A stretch of DNA of 64,000 bases from Sphagnum compactum (Eukaryota; Bryophyta; Sphagnopsida; Sphagnales). The stretch spans positions 868,001 through 932,000 of the forward strand of contig OZ234504.1 of NCBI GenBank assembly GCA_965153455.1. Reading direction: 5' to 3'. Positions 13,301 to 25,165 of this stretch are shown one piece after another (within the stretch, counting starts at the first letter, position 1; every line of letters starts with the position of its first letter). Made by a program: the position numbers and the translations under genes. Under the pieces are notes generated by a model, which did not search any database, had not been told where the DNA came from, and saw only the letters and a list, made by a program, of their open reading frames with translations.

Positions 13301-15242
13301 TGAGCCAATTTTAATCCACGGGATATCACGTATTTGGGCTTATTATTTTAGATCTCTTGGGACCTCAGATGGTTCACCCTCGACTTTGTTGAGGGTGTGT
13401 GCATTTTTTTTCATGACAAGAAGTCTCCTTCAATTGAATGCTATGGCACTCCATGATTGTTTGCAAGGAAGCTCAAGTTGTTTAGGAATGCCCAGTGGGA
13501 AGGACAAGATTGGGGTCACAACTGAAACTTGTGAGGTTCCATCTTTAGAGTTCTTGTGGGATGTTTTAGGATGTGTTGGTAAACATGGGGTGGGTTGTAA
13601 ATGCTGTCATGGTGAGGGTGATGAGGACACTATTGGAGATGGAGGAAGTGCTACTCCAGGGACAAACGTTGTTGGTCGAAGAGTTGCTCAGAAACGTGAT
13701 CGTGAAGATACGCCTGGAGCTAGTATGGTGTCCAGTGAAGGACATCATGAAGGTAGGGGGAGCACTTGTGCAGAGGGGGAGAGGAATTATGGACATGGGG
13801 ACACTCCTAGTGAAGGTGGTGAAGGTGGTGAAGGTGGAGGGAGAAACATTGCTGGTGAAAAGGATTACCATAACCAGGATGATGAAAATGTGCATAAAGT
13901 TGGTGGGAAGGATGGTGAAGGCCATGCTAAAAGTGAGAAGGATCCCAGTACAGGAATCTTGGAGTGTGCATGGTTCGATAGATTTCAATTTTTGAATTTT
14001 AAGGGTGGTGAAGGTGAACATGGAGGCAAGGAGAGTACTAGTGGAGGGAGTGGAGGTGGAGATGCTCCTGGTGAACGTGGTGAAGGAGGAAGCAATCCTG
14101 ATGGAGGTGATGATGACAGGTCATCACATCATGATGAGTCAGGAAATCCATCTGAAGGAACACTCTTGGAGACTTCAGTAGTTGTGAGAGTTCATCCAAA
14201 ATACCAACCTTCAAATTGTCATTGGGAAGAAAATGATAAACTTATACATCCACCTGATCAAGATTTAAGCAAGGTCAACATCACCCCAAGGTTAGAATTG
14301 CGATTCCTAAAAGAAGGGGATAGTAAACTGTTGACAACCAAAATGTCTGTGAGTTTTGACATTGCTGCAGCAAAACCCAAACCAGGTGATGAAGATGTCA
14401 ACAACAATCGTTTTGGCTGGTTTCAGAAGTGCCTAAGTGTATCCCTGCAATGCTTACATGATAATGCTGCCCAACTTGGACATGACGTTTTTGCAAACAC
14501 AAAAGATACAACAAAAACCAACAAGACAAATACTCAGACCACTTCAGGGGCTTGGCAACGCACAGCAAATTTGAGTGTGACACCACCTTTTGTGAAAGCA
14601 GGGTTAACAGTGGGCAAACCCACAACAACGACAAGTACGCTTCAGGAAGATAGCATGGAAACTCCAACTGAGCATATACGTGGTGGATTTCTGGCACAGG
14701 ACATGAGTGAAAGAGGTCAAAGGCATCGATTATCATATAATTTTGTGTACCAAAATCCCCCCGAGGACATCAAAGACACCCAAGGCAACAATCGGAGCAT
14801 GTACCTGAATACTGGCATGTGCCACACGGTGTATTCAAGAATCAATGGAACCTGGGATGATTTGGATGATGAAGAAGCGTCAGAGTATGAATTTCGAGCA
14901 CAACGGGAAGTATGTGAGTTAACCAAGGATGTACGTTCAAAGAAGAAGAGTCAGATGAAAAAATTGTTGCAGATATATAAGATGAAACTCTACATCAACC
15001 ACAAGATGACACATATTCACAATCTTGTTGACAGAACACTAACGAGCCGACCTGACAATTGTGAGTTGGTGGGTGTAGATACATGGCCTGTTATTGGTTC
15101 TCATGGAGCTTCTTCAAGTGCTCAACAAAGGTACAGTAATCTCCACAGTTTGTTCAACATTTCAGATCTGAGAGACCAGGGTAGATATACTAGACAAGAA
15201 AGCTGTGCTGGGCAGAAGGCTGATGAACCAAAAATAATCTAA
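9776..15242 (+). CDS. SERAC1-like alpha/beta-hydrolase-fold protein with a missing nucleophile
   Basis: My model has four exons: 9776-10170, 10334-10643, 11628-11846 and 12945-15242. Phases match throughout, giving about 1073 residues. The N-terminal part reads YELWSPP, LDILFVHG, CWPEVWLPADLG and RILSVSYSD, then VVLVGHGFGGNVI. That is the layout of SERAC1-like alpha/beta hydrolases, in which a serine sits in the centre of the nucleophile elbow. Here the elbow is GHGFG, so the serine is glycine, and a normal esterase reaction is not expected. Exon 4 has a helical region, then a linker rich in Gly, Glu, Asp and His (about 13590-14160), then a beta-like and basic tail that I do not recognise. 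The start codon is the first ATG in the exon-1 frame; an upstream exon is possible. The 10643/11628 junction is the least certain. Molecular role is unknown. Confidence 0.5.
10246..10296. repeat. Compound (TG)n(TC)n microsatellite
   Basis: About eight TG units run into about seventeen TC units, inside intron 1 of the hydrolase-like gene. They end some 35 bases before the exon-2 acceptor, so the run may also serve as extra polypyrimidine tract. Confidence 0.9.
10984..11407. mobile_element. MITE in intron 2 of the hydrolase-like gene
   Basis: The left end (10984-11004) and the right end (11387-11407, read in reverse) share AGTGT(A/G)GGGTAAAGCCCC plus AGG, 20 of 21 bases. The interior is non-coding. 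Flanking bases give no clean target duplication, so the superfamily is undetermined. Confidence 0.65.
12191..12475. repeat. GGAACC-rich possible hAT-type non-autonomous element
   Basis: The stretch is dense in GGAACC/GGTTC words in both orientations. It starts near CCAGTGGGTGAGG and ends near CCCAACACTGG, so its outer edges resemble the CAGTG-type hAT ends at 62423 and 28922. The 8-bp flanks match only weakly. It lies in intron 3 of the hydrolase-like gene. Confidence 0.4.
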
Positions 15243-17701
15243 GGATGAGCTGACTTCTCCATTCTTGCACAAGCTAATTTAGTTGTTATCTTGGACCTAA
15301 TTCTTGTGTATACTGCTCCAACAGGATTTGACCTCATTACACAACTTCACAAAGTTCTATGAGTTGCCTTCGAAGGATTCAAGAAAGGGTTAAATCTGCG
15401 TGCTTCACAGATTTCTTTTTCTCTGTCCCTATTCGACAATAGCAGGACCTTCTTATACATTCTCTGGATTGTATCTGCATGAACAAAGAATGGGATGTTG
15501 GGTTTAGAATTTGGATTGTCCAACATGAGGATGCAAGAAGAGACAACCATTTGTAATATGCTTCTGCTTTCATCTATGTTGCATGCAAAGGATTCAAAAA
15601 TAGTTTGTTAGTCCATTCACTACTCTAATGAGCATAGTGCAGGATTCTTTGTTTTGGCAATCCATTCACAATCTTATGGAAACTGTTCAAAGTCTCTCCT
15701 CAGCAGACATGAGAGATTATTGACACCTCATCTTGGTAAATTTGCAATACTAAGGTGGGTATTCATATGGGTGAAGTAGGGATGATTCGCCAATACCAAT
15801 TGAAGAAAAACATTGAGTGCTTCAATTTGTTTGCATGTTGTAGGATATTGATTAAAGGCGTGGTAGTGGATGGGTTTACGACATTAGCATGTGGCATAGC
15901 TTGTAAAATGATTTATTCCCATTCTCTCAACTTCCTATTTCTTGAATTCTTGGACCTAGAGAACAAGCATTCTCTTCCAGGATGGACACTATCTAGAAGA
16001 ATAATGTTGTCTACATCCAAGGCTCTGAATGTAACCAAAGATGGTAGTCCCAAAATGCATGGAAGTTCTGAAAATTCTCTTTGAGGATGTTTGTTTAGGT
16101 CCCATTTCCACTTGTAATTAGTGTCATGTAAGAACTGTAAACTATCTCTCATTGCAAAGTGGCTAGCTAAGGACCAGATTAGGTCAAGGCTTCAGACCCT
16201 GGCCTTGGATGTTGGTATGTCTTAATGAATTACAGTGACAAGTTCTGGCTAATTCTAGCACTCTTCTCAAAAGGAAAGCCTATTTTTACCTTGGCCTGGA
16301 AGCCAAATAGAGGGCTTGAATTTCAAGCATCATGGATCTTCTGTGATGGCCTTATATCACCAAGTATTCATATTCTCAACTCTATAGTGGTATTTAATTT
16401 ATGCATATCTTATATTTTATATTTAGGATGGTTTATTCTCAACCAGATTGTTTTTAAGGAAATTATGTAATCACCATCTTGGTAGAAGGATGTTTTGGGC
16501 TGTATTTTAGGGTTAGGGTATATGTGAAAAAGAACATGTTTTCAATTCCTCAAGTTCATACATGGAATTCTACATCTGAGTGATAGCAAAAGGGATCTAC
16601 ACTTGAGCTTGAGATTTTCTTTGGGCCTAAAAATTCCTGATACAAAGTTAAATAAATCAAATGATTTCATGTGCTCTTATCAAACTTGATCCAAATGTGC
16701 AGAATTAATTGTTGATAAACTTTTCATAACAAATAGGGTGAAAGAAAGCTTTGACACAATATCTTCATGCAAAATTTTCACACCAAATTTGAGTTTGTTC
16801 ATTATGTTTTGTTAGCTTGATTTGATGCTGTTCTTTGCAATATTGCATGGTATCTTGATATTTCATGGTACAATGTTCCAATTCCTGAAACATTTGGATC
16901 CACAACTTTACATCCAATTGTTATTCGAAAAGTTCACTATAATGATCAATGATGCCATGGCCTTTATCGTCCAATTTAAATTATGATTGGAAGTCATGTT
17001 GCATCAGCTTGATGAACCAAGTTTGGCATTTCCACACCAAAAATGATATTTGTTGCAAGCTTTTGATCACTTATATCAACATATATATAGTGAACTTAAT
17101 TGCATGCAAAACTAATTATTCATTTCATTTTTATGCAAATATATTTGCCAAATGTCAAGGTGTTCCAATTAATTAACTTTGTATACTTGTAAATGAAATA
17201 TGCCATGATAATCTTCATCTTGTCTTTTGACAATATGTTGCATGGGAAATTTTGATGAATTTGATCATTTAACAATGATTATGATGGGCACTTAAGCTAA
17301 CAAACATCGATTTTCCAATTCAAATGCATGTATAGAATGGAATCATGTGGGCTCTTATTAATCATGTGAGCTCTAGATGGCAAATGTGAAGAAAAAGTGG
17401 ATGCATTATAATGGCTGTTTTGAAAGACAAATACACCAAATTACCTTACAGTTTGGAAACATAGTGCATATTTGATGACATTGGAAAAGCCAAATCCATA
17501 CGTGTTGTGGTGTGTGCAAGACTAATGTGCTCCATAATCATCAATAGTAAATGTTTCCATGACATTGTGCTACATGGGTTATTGTACAAATGTTCTTGAC
17601 ATGCCCTTTAGTTTTGGTGATTCAATTGTTCAAAATGGTATTATATTATAGCCTTAAGCTTAGTGTAATTCATTTTGTGCAATTGACAAATACATGGTTG
17701 C
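15243..17701. other. Intergenic region between two plus-strand genes
   Basis: I see no gene. Open frames at 15347-15573 (-) and 15755-16084 (+) are short and unrecognised. The first few hundred bases may be 3'UTR of the preceding gene and the last few hundred the promoter of the CCDC40-like gene. Confidence 0.4.
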
Positions 17702-20700
17702 ATGATGACAACATCAAATGAAATTGAGAGCAATACACTTGAAGCCTTTGAAGGCACAATGGAGGGAGAATCTTATGAAGAAGAATCTTTATTGGATGAA
17801 ACACCTCCTCTCATTGGACCATCTGATGCTACAATTTTGGAATCAGTGCAAGCCAAATTGAAGAAACAACTTCTGGACAAGAAACAAGAGTTAGATGAAA
17901 AGATTTATGAACAAAATGTAGCTTTGAAAAAAGCCACTAAAAATAGGGAAGAAGCTGGTGTGCAACTCTATGATCTTCAATGTAACCTTGCTGGCTTGCA
18001 TCTTTCCTTGCATAAGGCTACCACTGAACTTCATACAACTTCTGATTCTCACTTAAAGGTCCATCCTCTTCATACAAATTTTTTATCTTCATCATCATCC
18101 CTTGATGGTTTGTTTTGAAAAAATAATTTGGAACAAGATTATGGGCTTGGCTCAAATGGGTTTTGGCTCATTCTTATATCCACACACATGAATTGGAATT
18201 TAGTGTTTAGAACAATTATATTGCAACATGCATTAAATATTGAATAAAGATTTAACCATAAATTCAGAATAATCTGAATTTCATGTAATTTGGAAAATTT
18301 AATGCATTTCACAAGTAAATTTCATGTGTTTTTTCACTACAATATAGTAAATTATGAATTTATTACTTGCTATTTGGGAAATTTGTTGTGTTAGGTTAAG
18401 GAAGAATTGGATAAACAAGGAGCAAAACATGCTTTGAGAAGTGCAGAACACAAAACCTTACATGAAAAAGTAGAGTTAACTCGACTTGAATTGGATAATT
18501 TACAAAATACATTAAAACAACTTGAGCATTTCGTTGAAAAAATAAAAGGTGAAATTGCATTGAGTCGACGTGCCACATATGTGGGGGAGGAGATAGTTCT
18601 AAAAGCTGAAAAGGAGAAAAAAGAACAAGATTACCTTATAGATTTGTTACAACAACGCATCAAACATCTTCATGAGAAACAAGCTTTGTTGAAAGCTCAA
18701 TTATCAGGTCTTTCCCATTGTTATTTGATACATAAGAAAGTGAAGGCCAGTCTTTACACTAATGGAATTGTGATTTTCCCATTGTTATTTGATACATAAA
18801 AAAGTGAAGGCCAGTCTTTACACTAATGAAATTGCGAGCAAGTTTGATAGTAGTATTGAATTACTTATTCAAACATTTCAAATTCCTAATGTTGCTATTT
18901 TTGACTAATTGTCATCATCAAAACAAATTATTACATATTTAACATTGAACACTAACTAACAATTATTGTGGAAATTTCATCCCTTATTTCTTCAAAATAA
19001 ATCATTTCAATGAAATAAATAAAGACCCCTCAAATTTGATGCCACAAACATAATGTGACATTGTTCGTCATCTCTATAATCAAATATGATTGAAGTTTTT
19101 TCATTATTAAAATCCTTTTAGAGGAGAACATAACCATTTGTGAGTAATATATTGAAAATTTAAAACTTCAGATTTTTGTAATTTGCAATATGAGCAAGAA
19201 CAATATGAGGTTTGAAATTACATAAGTATTTTTTGGTTGAAAATTGCACCATTAATGTGTTGTTTAGTGGGGTGTGTGTTACATGTTAACATCAGCTCAG
19301 GAAAGAGAAACAAAAGTTGCCTATGTGGCACTTGCTGAAGCTGGTATTGAAATGGAAACTATGAATCATGAGAAAAAACAAGTCACTTCTCAATGGCAGT
19401 CTTCTCTTATTGTTCTAGCCCGATGTGATCAAGCCTTACAGGTTGGATGTTTGTAAGCAAATTACGTTTGCTTGTAGACATGTCAAATACACATTGGAGT
19501 TCAATTTGGATTATATTATAGTAACAATGGCCGAGAGGCAAAACTTTATTTTATATAATCAATATCATTACAATAAAAATGAAGTTGCAAATGATAATAT
19601 AGATATGGATAAACACATTACAAAAAAAATTATTGAAATCTTAATTATTAGTGTCATTTAAATTCCTTAACTATGTTATTTTACTAACTTTTTGTTAACA
19701 GGCTATGTTAGATGCGGTTGTAGCTCAAAACGAGCAAGCAATTTCAATTGATGGTGAAAAAAATAATTATAAAAAGGTCATTATGGTGGAACAAGACAAA
19801 GCAGAACGACAAGGGGTCACTTTGATGAAAATAGATTCAGCAATGAAAGAAGTGCAAAAGCGTATTCAACAAACTGTGAAAAAGCGAATGAAAATGCTCG
19901 AACATTATGCTAAAATATTGTTGAAAGTTGAAGAAGTTGAAGGCAATATTGAAAAAGTGAATGCTGAAATTGCTACATTTGAATTTGAAATCAAGGTACT
20001 ACATATAAGAACCTTTGAGATGTAAATCATTCAATGTGTTAAATCATATCACGATTCACCTAAACATTGAAATACAACAACAGTACATCATGTTATATTA
20101 AAGACAATAATGTAATATGTTGGTCAATATGTTGAACTATGCATTAATAGTAGTTGAACCCACTTTGAATGAGATTCTTTTAATACAAAGTTTTTATCTA
20201 TTTTAATAATCGATGCATAAATTGTTTTGGTAACTCGAGTTTTTATTTAATTTCCAATCAATTTTATGACTTAAAAAATGAACAAAATTGTGTTTCAGAT
20301 TTTGCATATTAAGATTTGATTATAGGCAATCAGCGATTTTGTGAATTCCAATTCTATTTCTTAATGCATAGTTCAAGTTTTTTGACAATTGTTTGTTACT
20401 CATTTGAGAAAGAACACTTATGGTTTTCACCCAATATGTGATGCCTAAATTTCTTTAGATCGACTTACAATGTTGTAGGTCATAAACAAGGCTTTTTTGA
20501 AAGAAACATCGAAAATTCAAGTGCTTGAAGACGAAATATTAACAAGACTATTAGAGCAAGTGTCTCTTGAACAAAAATCAGCATATGCAACAGTTGCAAA
20601 CACAGTGAATTTGCGGAAGTTGGTTAAGAAAGAAGATACAATGGCAACAGAAATCAATTTTGATCTTGCTAGAATTCGAGTTGATGTTCTTGCTGTCATG

Positions 20701-23700
20701 AGTTACAATCAAGAGGTTAGTGCGGCATTAAGGGCTATCAATACTGAGGTGGAAGACAAATGTGCACAAATTGTTAAACTTCAAGCAGAAATCAAACGAC
20801 GATTCCAAGAAGTTGACATGAAAACCAAGGAATTCGATCGTCTTACTAAACAATATGAAAAACTTACTCATGGCTTGAATGATAAAGCCACAACACCATG
20901 GGAAGCAATGATCAATAGTTTGAAAACAGAAATTGATCTTAAATCAAAATCATCAAGTGAGCTCCAAAAACAATGGTTGGGAGTGCAAACCATATTAGTT
21001 GGCATTCAAACAGAAAATAACAATTTGACAGAAAAGATTCAAAAACTCAGAAATGAGAAAGTTATGTTGGTTGCTCGAAAACAACGTGTTGATTCTCAGT
21101 TTGAAAGTTTGACAAAAGCTACCAAGGACTTCAAGATGGTGATACGTGTCAAGCAAAATCTTATAATAAGGTAAGAATCCACATTTCATAACCCTAAATA
21201 GTTATTATGAAATGCTTTATCAAGTTTTTTTCATTTAACAAAATAATATTATGTTCTTTAACTACACACCACTTGTAGCTAATAATTTTCATAATTGGAA
21301 ATAGGACCATCCAATATAATTGCAATATAATTGGGAAAAAAGGCTTTCATACACAAATTTTTTTATTGCAAATTGACATTGATAATTGAACATAGCATTT
21401 ACACACATTGTATCTATTGTGACAAGATTAGTAAGGTGTGAGGAGCTGTTGTAGGTTAAATGACCTCATAAGCAAAAATGCATGCTTGCAACAAACTTTG
21501 GGAGAAGACAATGAAAATTTGCAAATAGACCATTATATAGCGTTAAAGGATATGGCGAGTGAAACAATGCAACTACAAGTTGAACTAGAAGAATTCCAAA
21601 ATGAAAAAGAATATGCTTCACGCCACATGTCTCAACTTGAACACCATGTTCTCCTTTGGAAATACAAAATTTCTTATGAGCTTCAAATTCAGGTTACACT
21701 CAGTTTCATACTTTCTTTTGGAGAATAATATTAGACCTTGAGTTATAAGTTCTTTAAATTTAAACAAAAATTCCAACTTTGTGTTATGCTACAGGCAGCC
21801 ATAGATCCCAATGTTGGACAATCTGTTCTTACAGCAATGAAAAAGGAAGTGGAACGTTTGCAATTAAAACATGATGGGCTCCTTCTTGAAAGGAAAAAGC
21901 TCATTGCAGGATTAGAATCCCGAATTGACAACCGTAAAACAATCTCAATTAGAGTTGAGGTACAAATCAAAATCACTTACAAATTATCATTTGACTAATT
22001 TTGTTACTTAATAGGTTATTAGAAAATTTGCCAACAATCATCACCTTCTAACTAGTTTTGAAGAGACGCGGTCATCAGTTAATCATGTTCTTATGCATTA
22101 TTTAACTAAAACTCCCTTTCTAGAAAATTTAGTATGAAATATAAAAAATCACAATGCAAAAACATTGTCACAAAAAATATAAAATACTTTGTAGCTCGTA
22201 GGGCAATGAAAGGCTTTTCTCCTTGATTTTTCAAAGGTCAAGGATATGCTTCAAGCAAGCACACACAAAAATATGTGCAGGTTTACTGACTAATACCTCA
22301 CCTAAATTAGTCCATTGTGTAGTATAGTGAAGTCAAAATGTCAAAAGGATGAATGGGTTTATCCAAGCTTCAACAATAAAATAAGCGACTCCCAAACATA
22401 CAATATGGGCTCTTAGTTCCGGCATTGCATCCACGCAATTTGAAGCCTAAACACTAAGATTTTAGAGAAAGTATAGAAAAAAAAGTTGATATTTAAAACA
22501 ATAAATATTCATGACTTGCATGAGTTAACACATTGCAACTTGAATACAATAAAGAGAAACAGATGCAAATGTACACATAAGGGACATACACCTTAAAAGT
22601 AGGTATATATATTATCAGTTTAATGTAATTAATGAGACTCTAATAAGAGGATTATCAATATTTACATAGATAATCATACATATAATTATATTATATTTAC
22701 GAATACTATATAATCATAATTAGATTATATATTATTAAAAAAAGGTAATCGTAAATTTAATTTAAAATATTTATATACGATGCAGATATTATAGTGGGAA
22801 AGGGGCACGTTGACTGAATTGGAAAGAATGGATTTTCAGGTAACCAGTCAAAAAAAAGGTGTAGATGGACCAGCCAGTTTAGAATCTGGTTTGTTCAGAA
22901 CATGCGCGGAGTTGCGAAAGAGTATTCATGATACAGATGGCAATGCTGTTGCTCTTGATCAACTATTGCAAGAACTGGAACAACTTCGAGGATCCTTAAA
23001 TATAAAAGTTGTTGAGATGGACAACCAAAATGCTGCAATTGCTTTACAAGAAGAAGATTTAAGGTTTAAAGAAAATCAAAACTTCATAATATTGTTTATT
23101 TATTGCATGAACTTTGGGCATCTAAGTTAGAGCAAATTGATTTTGTAGAATCATTTTTTTTTGAGTTAGGCTAAAAGCAGTTTGAATATCACACATTTCA
23201 CACAGAATGTTCATATTGAACCACCCCCGCCATTTAGGCTTATTCTCATAAGTAAATTTTAAAAAATATTTATTTCAAATCCTAGGGAGTACTTACATAT
23301 TTTTTCCCCATAATTATCCACATCACACCATATTTTATGGCAATTGTATTTAAAAAGTTTATGTTGCAAGTTTTAATTAAGTTTTATACTTGGTCCAATA
23401 TGAACATATTAAAAAAATTGTCAAATGTTTTACCAAAAAAATTTAAACTATTATGTTGATGTTATTTTATCCAGGACCCAATTGAGACGAGTATTGGGTA
23501 CAAAAGTGAAACTATTGATGATGACATCCATGCATCAACGGATGGTCCGACGACATGAGGATTACAGATCAAAAAAATGGAAAGGAATTTCAATTAAGAA
23601 GGACCTCGTATCTGATGTCCGTGACACAAGACTAAAATGCAATCAGCTTAATAGACTTGTTGATGATTTTATCAACAAACTACCTGCATTGCAACAAAAA

Positions 23701-23751
23701 CTTGATTTGATGGCATTGCAATTGGAGCTTGTTGTCACAGTTTCGCGGTAA
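17702..23751 (+). CDS. CCDC40: CCDC40/FAP172 homologue (axonemal 96-nm ruler protein)
   Basis: Nine exons join in phase: 17702-18058, 18395-18707, 19296-19441, 19702-19995, 20479-21170, 21455-21692, 21795-21959, 22795-23063 and 23475-23751 (TAA), giving 916 residues. The protein is almost all coiled coil and follows animal CCDC40 in order. Landmarks are NREEAGVQLYDLQ, then EKEKKEQDYLIDLL, EKKQVTSQWQSSLIVL, LEHHVLLWKYKI and the final QLNRLVDDFINKLPALQQKL. The long acidic N-terminus of the animal protein is largely absent. With CCDC39 it sets the 96-nm repeat along doublet microtubules, docking inner dynein arms and the dynein regulatory complex. Its expected site is the sperm flagellum. An in-frame stop at 17684 with no acceptor after it supports the start. 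All introns use GT-AG. Every block is intact, so I read it as functional. A CCDC39 partner is not in this window. Confidence 0.88.
18711..18838 (+). repeat. 64-bp tandem duplication in intron 2 of the CCDC40-like gene
   Basis: Two copies with a 64-bp period start at TTTCCCATTGTTATTTGATA (18711 and 18775). They differ at only a few positions, so the duplication is fairly recent. It starts three bases after the exon-2 donor. Confidence 0.85.
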
Positions 23752-24248
23752 TATACATAGTTTTTATCAGATATATCTAAAGAGACAATATACATAATTT
23801 TTGACTAAAGCAAAATGAGGGGACAAGTGGTCTAGGTTCTTGGTCACTTAGATTTATTATTCAATAAACTATGTATGTTTGTTTCATTTACTTACCACTG
23901 ACTCAATGTGGCATGCATTCATGGCATGTGCTGATTAGTGGACTAATAGATCACTGATTAGTGTTGAATAAGTTAATGCAATTTTAAAGTTCTGTATTTC
24001 ATTGAGAAAATGATTCAATAATGAATAACTTCCGCATAGTAGCTCCAAATAGTCTCAAACCAAATTGGTGCACCTATACTTGTCGAGAACTTTCTGAAGA
24101 TATCAAGATGATACCTAAGACACACAATTAGTGGGTCTTCATGTAGTTACCATTCCAATATTTAAGAATGCTTTTCAGATAGCACATTGCAATTCATGCC
24201 TTGTTTGGTAATTGGTGTCAATTGATTGTTTTCTTCGTCACATTTTTA
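23752..24248. other. Downstream intergenic sequence
   Basis: I see no gene. The start is probably the 3'UTR of the CCDC40-like gene. Confidence 0.4.
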
Positions 24249-24344
24249 ACAATTAGATCATTCTGATTATCACAATTGTAAGAATTAGATAATTTTGTTT
24301 ATTACAATTGTAAGAATTAGATAATGTTGATTATCACATTTCTA
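24249..24344. repeat. Three tandem 32-bp units
   Basis: Units at 24249, 24281 and 24313 share the frame AGAATTAGAT(A/C)A(T)T...TTATCACAATTGTA, with minor changes. Confidence 0.8.
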
Positions 24345-24845
24345 AGAATTACTCAAAGAAGACATACAGGTTTCAACCTATTACATACCAATCATGTGCC
24401 AGTTACACTTAAAATCACCTTGGTTGGTTTTGGGCCTTTTCTTTCACCTCCAACCCCTCTCAAAGATCCAAATGTTGTTATTTGCAAAAAGAAAAAAATG
24501 TTTAAAATTGGGTGTCAAGTACTGACAGTCTTCATTTATTGCACATAATTCTTCAAAAAATTGTTTTTAGTTACAATAACAATAGTGAAGTTGCACAAAT
24601 TTAAGGGTGAAACTAGTTTTGCCACGATTGGGTAGTCCAGGTAAAAATAGTTTCACACCCTATTCTAAATTAGTATACTTTAAAAAAAATTAAAAATTTC
24701 ATCCTACATTGTATTCAAATTGCTTGCTATTATGTTTTCTTTCTTTTACAGAAAACTTCATTGTTATGTTGGCTTTTCATTTACATTATGTTGTAAGTTG
24801 ACAACCATACTTACAATGAACAAAATAACAATTTAGTTAAGAAAA

Positions 24846-25165
24846 GATTCCAAGGCCTCTTGTCATGAGACAATATAAAAGGTGGCATCTTATTTGGCCT
24901 TCAAACCATAACCAAAAAGATTCCAAGGCCTCTTATCACGAGATGATCTGAAACCTGGCATCTTATTTGGACTTGGAATCATAACTGAAAAGATTCCAAG
25001 GTCTCTAGTCGTGAGTTCCAAAAAGCTTTTGATTTGAGATGGGCCTCTCTTTCCTATGCCTTAGCCTTGGAACCATAACCGAAAACGATTCCAAGGCCTC
25101 TCCTAATGAGTTCCAAAAAGCTTTTGATTTGAGCTGGGCCTCTCTTTCCTATGCCTACTAAGTTA
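24846..25165. repeat. Four-unit tandem array (73, 73 and 95 bp spacing)
   Basis: GATTCCAAGGCCTCT-like starts occur at 24846, 24919, 24992 and 25087. The last two units gained a GAGTTCCAAAAAGCTTTTGA block followed by GGGCCTCTCTTTCCTATGCC. The array therefore changed unit length as it grew. Confidence 0.8.

Noticed and set aside
13566-14021. 151-codon minus-strand frame (Thr/Ser/Phe-rich)
   Set aside because: It is the reverse reading of the GGTGAAGG-type repeats in exon 4 of the hydrolase-like gene.
15347-15573. Possible retrotransposon RNase H relic on the minus strand
   Set aside because: The similarity to a Copia-type end was too weak to support; no conserved residues line up.
24249-25165. 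CRISPR-like repeat array
   Set aside because: The units are contiguous and diverged with no unique spacers, and the genome is eukaryotic.
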